Below are positions 16,175-22,863 of a DNA stretch of 64,000 nucleotides, in pieces. The translations under genes and the position numbers were made by a program. The stretch is from Mesorhizobium sp. WSM3862 (lineage in GTDB: Bacteria > Pseudomonadota > Alphaproteobacteria > Rhizobiales > Rhizobiaceae), in NCBI RefSeq assembly GCF_002294985.1, contig NZ_NSGE01000004.1, positions 558,001-622,000 on the forward strand, given 5' to 3'. The notes below the pieces were generated by a model. It was not told where the DNA came from. It saw only the letters and a list, made by a program, of their open reading frames with translations, and did no database searches. Numbering within the stretch: position 1 is the first letter of the stretch; every line of letters starts with the position of its first letter.

Positions 16175-16750
16175 ATGCTGACGCAAATGAGCGCAGAAGA
16201 ACCCACCGGCGCAATGGTAGAAGGCGAGGACACCTCGCTGCTGATCGTCGACGACGACAAGCCATTTCTCACCCGGCTTGCCCGCGCCATGGAAACCAGG
16301 GGCTTCGCGGTCGAGACGGCGGAAAGCGTGGAAGAGGCGGTCGCCAAGGCGCGCGCTCGCCCGCCGGCTTATGCGGTAGTCGACATGCGGCTCGGCGACG
16401 GCAACGGCCTCGACGTGGTCGCCGCCATCCGCGAGAAGCGCGACGATTCCCGCACCATCATCCTGACCGGCTACGGCAACATCGCCACCGCGGTGACGGC
16501 GGTGAAGCTCGGCGCCGTCGACTACCTGTCGAAGCCCGCCGATGCCGACGACGTATTTGCGGCGCTGACCCGCACCGCGGGCGAGCGGGCCGCACCCCCG
16601 GAAAACCCAATGTCGGCCGACCGCGTGCGCTGGGAACATATCCAGCGCGTCTACGAAATGTGCGACCGCAACGTCTCCGAGACCGCGCGCCGGCTCAACA
16701 TGCACCGGCGCACCCTGCAGCGGATTCTGGCAAAGCGGGCGCCGCGGTAA
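16175..16750 (+). CDS. actR: Response regulator ActR/RegA/PrrA
   Basis: This 191-aa regulator has a receiver domain with LLIVDDDKPFL, the phospho-acceptor Asp70 in VVDMRLGDG, Thr in ILTGYG and Lys in YLSKPADADD, then a short linker and a Fis-type helix-turn-helix (NVSETARRLNMHRRTLQRIL) at the C-terminus. This layout is diagnostic of RegA/ActR. It lies 95 bp after actS, on the same strand. Two in-frame ATGs (16175 and 16187) are possible starts; the first sits directly after AGG, so the second, MSAEEPTG, is a reasonable alternative. Confidence 0.95.
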   Translation: MLTQMSAEEPTGAMVEGEDTSLLIVDDDKPFLTRLARAMETRGFAVETAESVEEAVAKARARPPAYAVVDMRLGDGNGLDVVAAIREKRDDSRTIILTGYGNIATAVTAVKLGAVDYLSKPADADDVFAALTRTAGERAAPPENPMSADRVRWEHIQRVYEMCDRNVSETARRLNMHRRTLQRILAKRAPR

Positions 16751-16852
16751 CCTGCTTAAACACGCGTACGGTGCTGCCGATGGCGGGTGTCGAAGGCAGC
16801 GCTGGCTGCCGCCTAGCAACGCTGGCGACTGGCGAAAACCGTGATGAGAGCG

Positions 16853-16910
16853 CCCTCTCCCCGCCATACGGGGAGAGGATGCCGGCAGGCAGGTGAGGGG
16901 CGGCGCCGGC
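16853..16910. repeat. CCTCTCCCCG palindromic repeat
   Basis: CCTCTCCCCG (16854-16863) and CGGGGAGAGG (16869-16878) form a perfect 10-bp hairpin with a 5-nt loop, followed by GATGCCGGCAGGCAGGTGAGGGGCGGCG. This is the common rhizobial extragenic palindrome of the 'gggagaagg...gatgaggg' type; a related pair occurs at 61311-61480. It lies between actR and nhaA and might stop actR transcription, although no U-tract follows. The remaining bases between 16751 and 17011 show nothing recognisable. Confidence 0.75.
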
Positions 16911-17020
16911 GCTTGCAAGGAGGGCGACGCTGACCGACCGGTCCAATGCTTGCCCGGTCGTGCAAGTTTGAGCATCATCCGCGAAGGACACCGGCCGGCG
17001 GGCCATGTGACGGAGGGGGC

Positions 17021-18211
17021 ATGCGCGACGAGCGGCCGAAATCGATGCTTCGCGAATTCCTCGACGGTGAGGCGGCCGGCGGCATCATCCTGATGGCGGC
17101 CGCCGCCCTTGCGCTCATCGTCGCAAACTCGCCGTTTGCCGAAATCTATTTCGCCGCCCTCCACGCCTATCTCGGGCCGCTCAGCGTCTCGCACTGGATC
17201 AATGACGGGCTTATGGCGGTGTTCTTCCTCCTGGTCGGGCTGGAGATCAAGCGCGAGATGCTGGACGGTCAGCTCTCAACCTGGCCGCGCCGCGTGCTGC
17301 CGGGCATCGCTGCGGCCGGCGGCATGGTGTTTCCGGCGCTGGTCTATGTGTTGGTCAACCGCGACAACCAGGCGGCGCTTTCCGGCTGGGCGATCCCCAC
17401 CGCCACCGACATCGCCTTCGCGCTGGGCGTGCTGTCGCTGCTCGGCAGCCGCGTGCCGGCCTCGCTGAAAGTGTTTCTTACCGCTTTGGCCATCATCGAC
17501 GATCTCGGCGCCGTCATCATCATCGCGCTGTTCTACACCAGCGGCCTGTCGCTCGCCTATCTCGGCGCCGCCTTCGCGGTCATCGCCGTATTGATCGTAC
17601 TCAACCGCATGCGGGTGATGAACCTCTTGCCCTATCTCGTGCTGGGCGCGCTGCTTTGGGTGCTGGTGCTGAAATCGGGCGTGCATGCGACGCTTGCCGG
17701 CGTGGCGCTGGCGCTCACCATTCCGCTCGAGCGTTCGCCCGGCATCGGTCACGACGTCGAGCACTCGCCGCTGCACCGGCTGGAACACGGCCTGCACAAG
17801 CTCGTGCCCTTCATCGTCATCCCGATCTTCGGCTTCGCCAATGCCGGCGTCTCGCTCGGCGGCCTGAGCGTTGCCGCGCTGGTCGAGCCTCTGACGCTGG
17901 GCGTCGCCGCCGGCCTCGTCGTCGGCAAGCTGGTCGGCGTCTTCGGCTCCTCGGCTCTCGCCATCCGGCTGGGCCTCGCCGACCTGCCGGCCAATGCCGG
18001 CTGGCTGCACATGATCGGCATTTCGCTTCTGTGCGGTATAGGCTTCACCATGAGCCTGTTCATTGGCCTGCTCGCCTTCGCCAATGACGCCGCCCTTCAA
18101 GACGCGGTGAAGGTCGGCATCCTCGCCGGCTCGCTGATCGCCGCGCTGGTCGGCGCGGCGGTGCTGCTGATGGCGCCGGCGCGGGGTGGCGCCGAAGAAG
18201 AAGTGGAGTAG
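17021..18211 (+). CDS. nhaA: Na+/H+ antiporter NhaA
   Basis: This 396-aa inner-membrane antiporter exchanges Na+ or Li+ for protons. It has about 12 membrane segments and the ion-binding pair [16 protein letters not shown] (the two Asp corresponding to E. coli Asp163/164), with ATDIAFALG before it and the conserved [15 protein letters not shown] near the end. The start ATG at 17021 ([17 protein letters not shown]) has GGAGG 4 nt upstream; an upstream in-frame start at 16946 would add 25 non-conserved residues. The length agrees with E. coli NhaA (388). Confidence 0.95.
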   Translation: MRDERPKSMLREFLDGEAAGGIILMAAAALALIVANSPFAEIYFAALHAYLGPLSVSHWINDGLMAVFFLLVGLEIKREMLDGQLSTWPRRVLPGIAAAGGMVFPALVYVLVNRDNQAALSGWAIPTATDIAFALGVLSLLGSRVPASLKVFLTALAIIDDLGAVIIIALFYTSGLSLAYLGAAFAVIAVLIVLNRMRVMNLLPYLVLGALLWVLVLKSGVHATLAGVALALTIPLERSPGIGHDVEHSPLHRLEHGLHKLVPFIVIPIFGFANAGVSLGGLSVAALVEPLTLGVAAGLVVGKLVGVFGSSALAIRLGLADLPANAGWLHMIGISLLCGIGFTMSLFIGLLAFANDAALQDAVKVGILAGSLIAALVGAAVLLMAPARGGAEEEVE

Positions 18212-18379
18212 GGCAGCGGGGAACGCGGTCTTGCCGATCAATGGAAGCGTTGTAAGGCGCACCACTACTTTCCGATGACTTGCATTTGATGAGTTGAAGC
18301 TATCGCTGGAGTGCTAGCGTGCTTCAGCGTGCCGTCAGACAGCGATGGGGCAATTCACTCGGTTAAGGGGCCAGCAAAA

Positions 18380-18793
18380 ATGGTATGCCGCACAACAAGT
18401 GTCATAGCAACGGTCGCGGTTTTGGGCCTTGGGCTCTCTCCGGCGGCTGCGTTCACACATCTGTCGAGCTATGAAAAAACGGCACTAACGGGCCAAGAGA
18501 TTCTCGTCTTTAAGGGAGCGAGCCTGAACGTGGAATGCTCTTCTGCCGGCAAGGACGATGTAAAAATTATCTCCGGGCCGAGTCATGGGGAAGTTAGGTT
18601 GGTTGAAGGGAAGGTTTACACATCTTTTGCGAAAACCAACCAGAGATTTAAATGCAATTCTCGAAAGGTCGACGGAATAAAAGGCGTCTACAAATCGGCT
18701 GCCGGGTTTAAGGGGCAGGATCAGATGACCTTCTCGGTTCATACTTTTGATGGGAACGCGTACAAGATCGTCGTGGACGTCAATGTCGAGTAG
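18380..18793 (+). CDS. Exported hypothetical protein with Ig-like appearance
   Basis: This 137-aa protein is not assigned to a family with certainty. It has a Sec signal peptide (MVCRTTSVIATVAVLGLGLS, cleavage after AAA or AAAF). The mature part has a SGPSHGEVRLVEGKVYTSF stretch and AAGFKGQDQMTFSVHTFDG, which resemble the 'P-HG..., G-F-G-D-F-Y' pattern of bacterial Ig/cadherin-like repeats. Two cysteines (ECSS, KCNS) may form a disulfide. The start ATG at 18380 has AAGGGG 9 nt upstream. Its base composition is clearly less GC-rich than that of the neighbours, which suggests acquisition. No operon partner. Confidence 0.7.
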   Translation: MVCRTTSVIATVAVLGLGLSPAAAFTHLSSYEKTALTGQEILVFKGASLNVECSSAGKDDVKIISGPSHGEVRLVEGKVYTSFAKTNQRFKCNSRKVDGIKGVYKSAAGFKGQDQMTFSVHTFDGNAYKIVVDVNVE

Positions 18794-18868
18794 GGGCTGC
18801 GCTTTGGGTCCCGGCGCAGTGCAGCCCGGTGCTGCGCGGCCCGCGGCCAGCGACGACGAGATAGCGTC

Positions 18869-19381
18869 CTACTCGCTTTCGCCGTCCAGCACCGGCACCG
18901 AGACACCGGCAAGCTCCGCCGCCAGCAGCCGCGCCGCGCCCGCACGCGCGATGCGCAACATCAGCGCCTTGCGCGTCGCAGCGGCCATGCGGTGCTCCGG
19001 CGCCTCGCGCAGGATCTCTGCGCCATAGCCGTCGGAGAGGATGAAGCCGCATTCCTCCGGAAAGATTTCCGCGGGCACGCCGGGATGCGTGGCGAAGAAG
19101 AAGCGGTCGGCATGCAGCCGGTAGTCCGGCCATTTGCGGTCGACGCGGAAATCCTCGATCGAGGATTTGATCTCGATGATCCAGATGTCGCCCTGCCGGG
19201 TCAGCGCGACAAGATCGGCCCGCCGGCCGGTGGCCAGGGATAGCTCCGGCAGCACATGCGCGCCTATTTGGGTCAGCAGACGCTGCACGCCGCGCCGCAC
19301 AAGCATGGCGCGTTCTGACTGGCGGCCGTCGATCAGCGGGTTGAGGGGAATTGGGGAAACGATAGGCATGGCAAGCACCAT
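18869..19381 (-). CDS. mmcB: MmcB family DNA repair protein
   Basis: This 170-aa protein belongs to the MmcB/DUF1052 family of alphaproteobacteria, with a PD-(D/E)XK nuclease-like core: GRRADLVALTRQGDIWIIEI then KSSIEDFRVDRKWPDY, where the Asp, Glu and Lys (EIKSS) resemble the catalytic set. HADRFFFATHPGVPAEIFP is also typical. In Caulobacter mmcB is DNA-damage induced and is linked to resistance to mitomycin-type damage and to ImuAB/DnaE2 mutagenesis. It stands alone here; the ATG at 19381 (MVLAMP) and the one at 19369 are both possible. Confidence 0.85.
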   Translation of the reverse strand: MVLAMPIVSPIPLNPLIDGRQSERAMLVRRGVQRLLTQIGAHVLPELSLATGRRADLVALTRQGDIWIIEIKSSIEDFRVDRKWPDYRLHADRFFFATHPGVPAEIFPEECGFILSDGYGAEILREAPEHRMAAATRKALMLRIARAGAARLLAAELAGVSVPVLDGESE

Positions 19382-19456
19382 GCCAGATTTTGTTCACGGT
19401 TTGAACCCGTGATTCATCGGCGATGATCTGGTTGACAAACCAAGAGGGGCAATGCC

Positions 19457-19708
19457 TTAGTCGTCGGCGAGTTCCAACCGAACTCGCTGCCATTCTACCC
19501 AGCAATTCTCTGGATCAATATCGAGGTAGCCTCTCGATTCATCCATGCGCCTGGCGTCCTCCCGAGTGAGCGCAATCGCCGGACAGCTATCGCGGATTTG
19601 GATCGCCTCTTCCTCTGTCAAAGGGCTTCCGTTTGCTCTCTCTCGATTGAGCAAGGTCGCGACAAGGCTGGGCATAGGATAAATAATAAGCTCGCCGTTT
19701 TCGCTCAT
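19457..19708 (-). CDS. Small hypothetical protein
   Basis: This 83-aa, acidic, soluble-looking protein has no recognised domain. It begins MSENGELIIYPMPSLVATLL and contains LTEEEAIQIRDSCPAIALTREDARRMDESRGY and ENCWVEWQRVR. The regular pattern suggests an alpha-helical protein. AAGG lies 7 nt before the ATG, which supports translation. It lies in a stretch of small, poorly conserved genes between 18.3 and 20.7 kb, all on the same strand except the first. Confidence 0.6.
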   Translation of the reverse strand: MSENGELIIYPMPSLVATLLNRERANGSPLTEEEAIQIRDSCPAIALTREDARRMDESRGYLDIDPENCWVEWQRVRLELADD

Positions 19709-19800
19709 CGTTGGCCTTGGCTATCACTGCCTTTTGCGGGTGCATGCGCCGCGCCAGTTCCTTTAATCGCCGGTTCATCCGGGGCGACGAGAGCCGGGAA

Positions 19801-20136
19801 CTAGGGGTATTTGCTTCCCGCAAGTTGTCTGGCGCGTCCTTCGGTAGTGGTTGCCTTACGAGTCAGCGGGGTACACCTGACCGCCAGCCCTCCGGTGCGA
19901 GTGACATATTCCAGACAGGATTTGTTCGGTGTGTCTGGGATACAAACATTAACGTTCACCGGCACAAGCGCCCCGCCGGGGATTGCACCGTATTCGGTAT
20001 GGTTTGTGCATGTTACCTTACTCGAATAAGGAACATTCGCCTGGCTGGTGCATGCCGTCGCGCTGGCAGCAATGCCTACAAGGATTGCTATGCGGATCAA
20101 AAGTGGTTCCCCCCAAGACAACCGCTTTTGGATCAT
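19801..20136 (-). CDS. Putative small lipoprotein
   Basis: This 111-aa exported protein has an N-terminus MIQKRLSWGEPLLIRIAILV with a hydrophobic stretch, followed by GIAASATACTSQ, where ATAC is a plausible though weak lipobox. The mature part has four cysteines (VTCTNH, NVCIPD, KSCLEY, VRCTPL), which suggests two disulfides. No known family is recognised. The start ATG at 20136 has GGGACA 7 nt upstream; an upstream in-frame start at 20223 would put a non-secretory sequence in front of the signal peptide. Composition is below the local GC level. Confidence 0.6.
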   Translation of the reverse strand: MIQKRLSWGEPLLIRIAILVGIAASATACTSQANVPYSSKVTCTNHTEYGAIPGGALVPVNVNVCIPDTPNKSCLEYVTRTGGLAVRCTPLTRKATTTEGRARQLAGSKYP

Positions 20137-20357
20137 GATTTGTCCCGGGTGCCAAGTCGGGTCTGTTAAATAAATAACCGCGTTGAGCAGGGCGGTTATA
20201 TATTTCACAGACCACCGCAACACTTGAGAGTGTTGCTACCCTGCTGCATCCGCAGTATGAACCCCAAAAAAATCCTAAGCCGAACGCAATCAGCGTTACA
20301 GGCCAATCGGTGATCGCCCAAGTAATGCCGATGATCGACGCTTCATTGTAGAGCACC
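20137..20357. other. AT-richer gap with no confident gene
   Basis: Between the putative lipoprotein and the DUF1330 gene the sequence is less GC-rich (for example ttaaataaataaccgcgttg). A minus-strand frame starting with GTG at 20356 encodes a hydrophobic start (TLIAFGLGFFWGSYCG) but then runs into the lipoprotein gene in another frame, so I do not call it. The promoter of the lipoprotein gene probably lies here. Confidence 0.5.
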
Positions 20358-20660
20358 TCATCCAGCCTCCCCCAGAGCCCCTTCGAAGATCAGCAAGACG
20401 CGGTTCGACGCCTGCAGCGCAAACCGCTTCGCTTCCTCGTAAGACGGGTCGTCATAGCAAGCCATGGCAGCTTCCAATGACGGGAATTCGACGACGATCA
20501 CCCGACCGGCATCGCGCGCCTCCACCAGCAGGGGCGGCACTTTCGAAGGATTGCTGCGTGCCTGATATTTCTCGCCGATGGGCTTCCACAGCCTGGCGTA
20601 TTCGGCTTGCGCTTCCTGATCCGAAATCTCGGTGCCGACGATGAGCCAGTATCCCTTCAT
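20358..20660 (-). CDS. DUF1330 domain-containing protein
   Basis: This 100-aa protein of the DUF1330 family (dimeric alpha/beta-barrel fold) contains MKGYWLIVGTEISDQEAQAE, then VVEFPSLEAAMACYDDPSYE and EEAKRFALQASNRVLLIFEG, which match the family pattern. The biochemical role of the family is unknown. The start ATG at 20660 has AGGAG 10 nt upstream; an in-frame start at 20768 would add a basic non-conserved leader. It is next to hmrR and on the same strand, 85 bp downstream of it. Confidence 0.85.
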   Translation of the reverse strand: MKGYWLIVGTEISDQEAQAEYARLWKPIGEKYQARSNPSKVPPLLVEARDAGRVIVVEFPSLEAAMACYDDPSYEEAKRFALQASNRVLLIFEGALGEAG

Positions 20661-20745
20661 GGTGGAGCACTCCTGCCGAGGATTTGTTGCTCGCTCAAGA
20701 GCTAAGATAGAGATTGGATACTTGTCTAGCTTCGGCTCGGCGACT

Positions 20746-21135
20746 TCACGCCGCCCCCGCCATGTCATCCAAGATCGGGCAGTCCGGCCGGTCGTCGCCG
20801 TGGCAGGCGTGGATCAGCTTCTGCAGCGTTGCGCGCATCGACTGCAGTTCGCGCACCTTTTCCTCGATCGCCCTGACATGGGCGCTGGCGATTTCGCGCA
20901 CGTCGTGGCTGGCGCGGTCGCGGTCCTGATAAAGCGCCATCAGCTGCCTGCAATCGTCGATTGAAAAGCCGAGGTTGCGGGCGCGGCGCAAGAAGGCCAG
21001 CCGGTGCACGTCGTCGCGCGAGTAGTCGCGGTAGCCGTTTTCGGCGCGCGCCGGCAGGATCAGGCCGATCTCCTCATAGTAGCGGATGGTCTTGGCCGGC
21101 AGGCCGGAACGCTCGGCGGCATCACCGACATTCAT
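20746..21135 (-). CDS. hmrR: Cu(I)-responsive MerR-family regulator HmrR/CueR
   Basis: This 129-aa MerR-type regulator activates copper export genes when Cu(I) binds. The N-terminal winged helix starts MNVGDAAERSGLPAKTIRYY and is followed by a coiled coil. The metal-binding loop ACHGDDRPDCPIL holds Cys111 and Cys119, matching Cys112/Cys120 of CueR, and Ser76 corresponds to CueR Ser77, which marks monovalent-ion sensors. AGGAGAG precedes the ATG. It is not beside a copper gene, but a fitting operator precedes the copA-type gene at 31.8 kb. GGCAGCC-cttcc-GGCTGCC (21153-21171) forms a hairpin in its leader. Confidence 0.93.
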   Translation of the reverse strand: MNVGDAAERSGLPAKTIRYYEEIGLILPARAENGYRDYSRDDVHRLAFLRRARNLGFSIDDCRQLMALYQDRDRASHDVREIASAHVRAIEEKVRELQSMRATLQKLIHACHGDDRPDCPILDDMAGAA

Positions 21136-21358
21136 GGCGCTCTCCTGTCTCCGGCAGCCCTTCCGGCTGCCCCGTTGATTTTACTTCACAATCTCGCGAC
21201 CCCTGTTGCCGAAATGCCGCAGTTCGGCACTTACCGGCAGGGAAGGTCATGCATATAGGCAGTGCGCGCTTGGCAAGCAAAAGAAATGCCAGCATGAATG
21301 ATGGTGAGAAAGCGGCCGACTCGTGCCGCTGATAAAAGGCAGGGCGTCGGACCTATTC

Positions 21359-21976
21359 ATGCGCTTGAAGTCGTTTGCAATCGTCGCCGCCCTTGCGCTG
21401 TCGACCGCGATCAGCGGGTGCAGCACCATCGGCGGGCAGATCTTCACCAACAACTATGGCGCGATGACCGATGCCGGCTATCAGCTGCCGCGCATCCCGA
21501 TCGAGAAGGTTCCGGCCCGCTTCCGCCGGCAGGAAGTGCGCTACGACACTCCCGAGAAGCCCGGCACCATCATCGTCGACACCCAGAACAAGTTCCTCTA
21601 CTTCGTCGAGGGTGACGGCATGGCCATGCGCTACGGCATCGGTGTCGGCCGCGAGGGCTTCGAGTGGCACGGCACCGCCCATATCGCGCTGAAGCGCGAA
21701 TGGCCGACCTGGACGCCGCCGGCGCCGATGATCAAGCGCCAGCCCGAACTCGCCAAATTCGCCGGCGGCATGGAGCCGGGCCTGAAGAACCCGCTCGGCG
21801 CGCGCGCCATGTATCTGTTCAACAAGGGCGGCGACATGGGCTACCGCCTGCATGGCAGCCCGGAGTGGTTCTCCATCGGCAAGGCGATGTCGTCGGGCTG
21901 CATCCGCCTGATGAACCAGGACATTATCGATCTCTACGACCGCACTTCGGTCGGCGCCAAGGTCATCGTGATGTGA
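21359..21976 (+). CDS. L,D-transpeptidase lipoprotein (YkuD domain)
   Basis: This 205-aa envelope enzyme would cross-link peptidoglycan (3-3 links) or attach proteins to it. A signal peptide with the lipobox AISGC puts the lipidated Cys at residue 21. The YkuD domain (about 65-205) has the catalytic motif HGSPEWFSIGKAMSSGCIRL, with His165 and Cys181. The start ATG at 21359 (MRLKSFAIVAALAL) fits the signal peptide; the in-frame GTG at 21323 would lengthen it unnaturally. A strong hairpin terminator follows at 22049. Confidence 0.93.
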   Translation: MRLKSFAIVAALALSTAISGCSTIGGQIFTNNYGAMTDAGYQLPRIPIEKVPARFRRQEVRYDTPEKPGTIIVDTQNKFLYFVEGDGMAMRYGIGVGREGFEWHGTAHIALKREWPTWTPPAPMIKRQPELAKFAGGMEPGLKNPLGARAMYLFNKGGDMGYRLHGSPEWFSIGKAMSSGCIRLMNQDIIDLYDRTSVGAKVIVM

Positions 21977-22048
21977 TCACGATGGCCGCGGACAAAAGCT
22001 TGCGTGCGCGGACCGTCTAGGCAACAACAAGACGTCCAAAGACAGAAA

Positions 22049-22075
22049 ACCGGGCTGTTGGGGCCCGGTTTTTTG
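22049..22075 (+). terminator. Rho-independent terminator
   Basis: ACCGGGC (22049-22055) pairs with GCCCGGT (22063-22069) around a 7-nt loop, followed by TTTTTG. It lies 70 bp after the L,D-transpeptidase gene and before the convergent nfuA-type gene. AAAACC on the left side means it could also work on the other strand. Confidence 0.85.
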
Positions 22076-22149
22076 TTTTTGCGGTTGGAGAAAATTCACT
22101 CCGCCGAGAAGCTCAGAAACCGCAACAGGCGGCCGGCGGAGCAGAATTA

Positions 22150-22719
22150 TCAGGCGACCTGCTCGACCTGCTGCACTTCCGGAACAAAATGCCGGAGCAG
22201 GTTCTGAATGCCGTGCTTCAGCGTCGCCGTCGATGACGGGCAACCGGCACAAGCACCCTTCATGTGCAGGAACACGGTGCCGTTCTCGAAGCCGCGGAAG
22301 GTGATGTCGCCACCGTCCTGCGCGACCGCCGGGCGCACCCGGGTGTCGAGCAGCTCCTTGATGGTGAGCACCAGCTCCTCGTCGGCCTTGTCGTAGAACT
22401 CGCCGGCCTGGCCGGCGTCGTTGGCCGGAGCCGCCGAAGCCATGACCGGCGCGCCGGACATGAAATGCTCCATGATGGCGCCGAGGATTGCCGGCTTCAG
22501 GTGCTGCCAGTCCGGACCGTCCTTGGTCACGGTGATGAAGTCGTAGCCGAAGAAGACGCCGGTGACGCCGGGGATCTCGAACAGCCGGCCGGCCAGCGGC
22601 GAAGCCTGTGCGGCGCCTTCGGCGTCACGGAAATCGGCGGTGCCGTCGCGCAGCACTTCCTTGCCGGGCAGGAATTTCAGCGTCGCCGGGTTCGGCGTCG
22701 ATTCGGTCTGGATGAACAT
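22150..22719 (-). CDS. NifU family Fe-S assembly protein (NFU1/NfuA type)
   Basis: This 189-aa carrier or scaffold for Fe-S clusters has an N-terminal NFU domain (MFIQTESTPNPATLKFLPGK and TGVFFGYDFITVTK) followed by a NifU-like C-terminal domain with TRVRPAVAQDGGDITFRG and the cluster ligands GACAGCPSS (Cys157 and Cys160). The organisation is the same as in mitochondrial NFU1, as usual in alphaproteobacteria. It is not part of a nif cluster. A weak GGAGAT precedes the ATG. Confidence 0.93.
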   Translation of the reverse strand: MFIQTESTPNPATLKFLPGKEVLRDGTADFRDAEGAAQASPLAGRLFEIPGVTGVFFGYDFITVTKDGPDWQHLKPAILGAIMEHFMSGAPVMASAAPANDAGQAGEFYDKADEELVLTIKELLDTRVRPAVAQDGGDITFRGFENGTVFLHMKGACAGCPSSTATLKHGIQNLLRHFVPEVQQVEQVA

Positions 22720-22863
22720 GGATATCTCCAGGCCCTTCCGGGCCGATAGTTTGGAATAGTTCTAAATAGGCTCTATCGGCTGGACATTCAAGCGAAACGC
22801 GTCGCCCGAACGGCTGGCTGGCGGAATGTTTTTGCCCCGGCGGAGCGCTTCGCCACGACAAGC

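Noticed and set aside
20018..20356. Minus-strand 112-aa frame with a hydrophobic start (TLIAFGLGFFWG)
   Set aside because: Second half overlaps the Cys-rich lipoprotein gene in another frame and is not protein-like; weak GTG start. A very short membrane peptide cannot be fully excluded.
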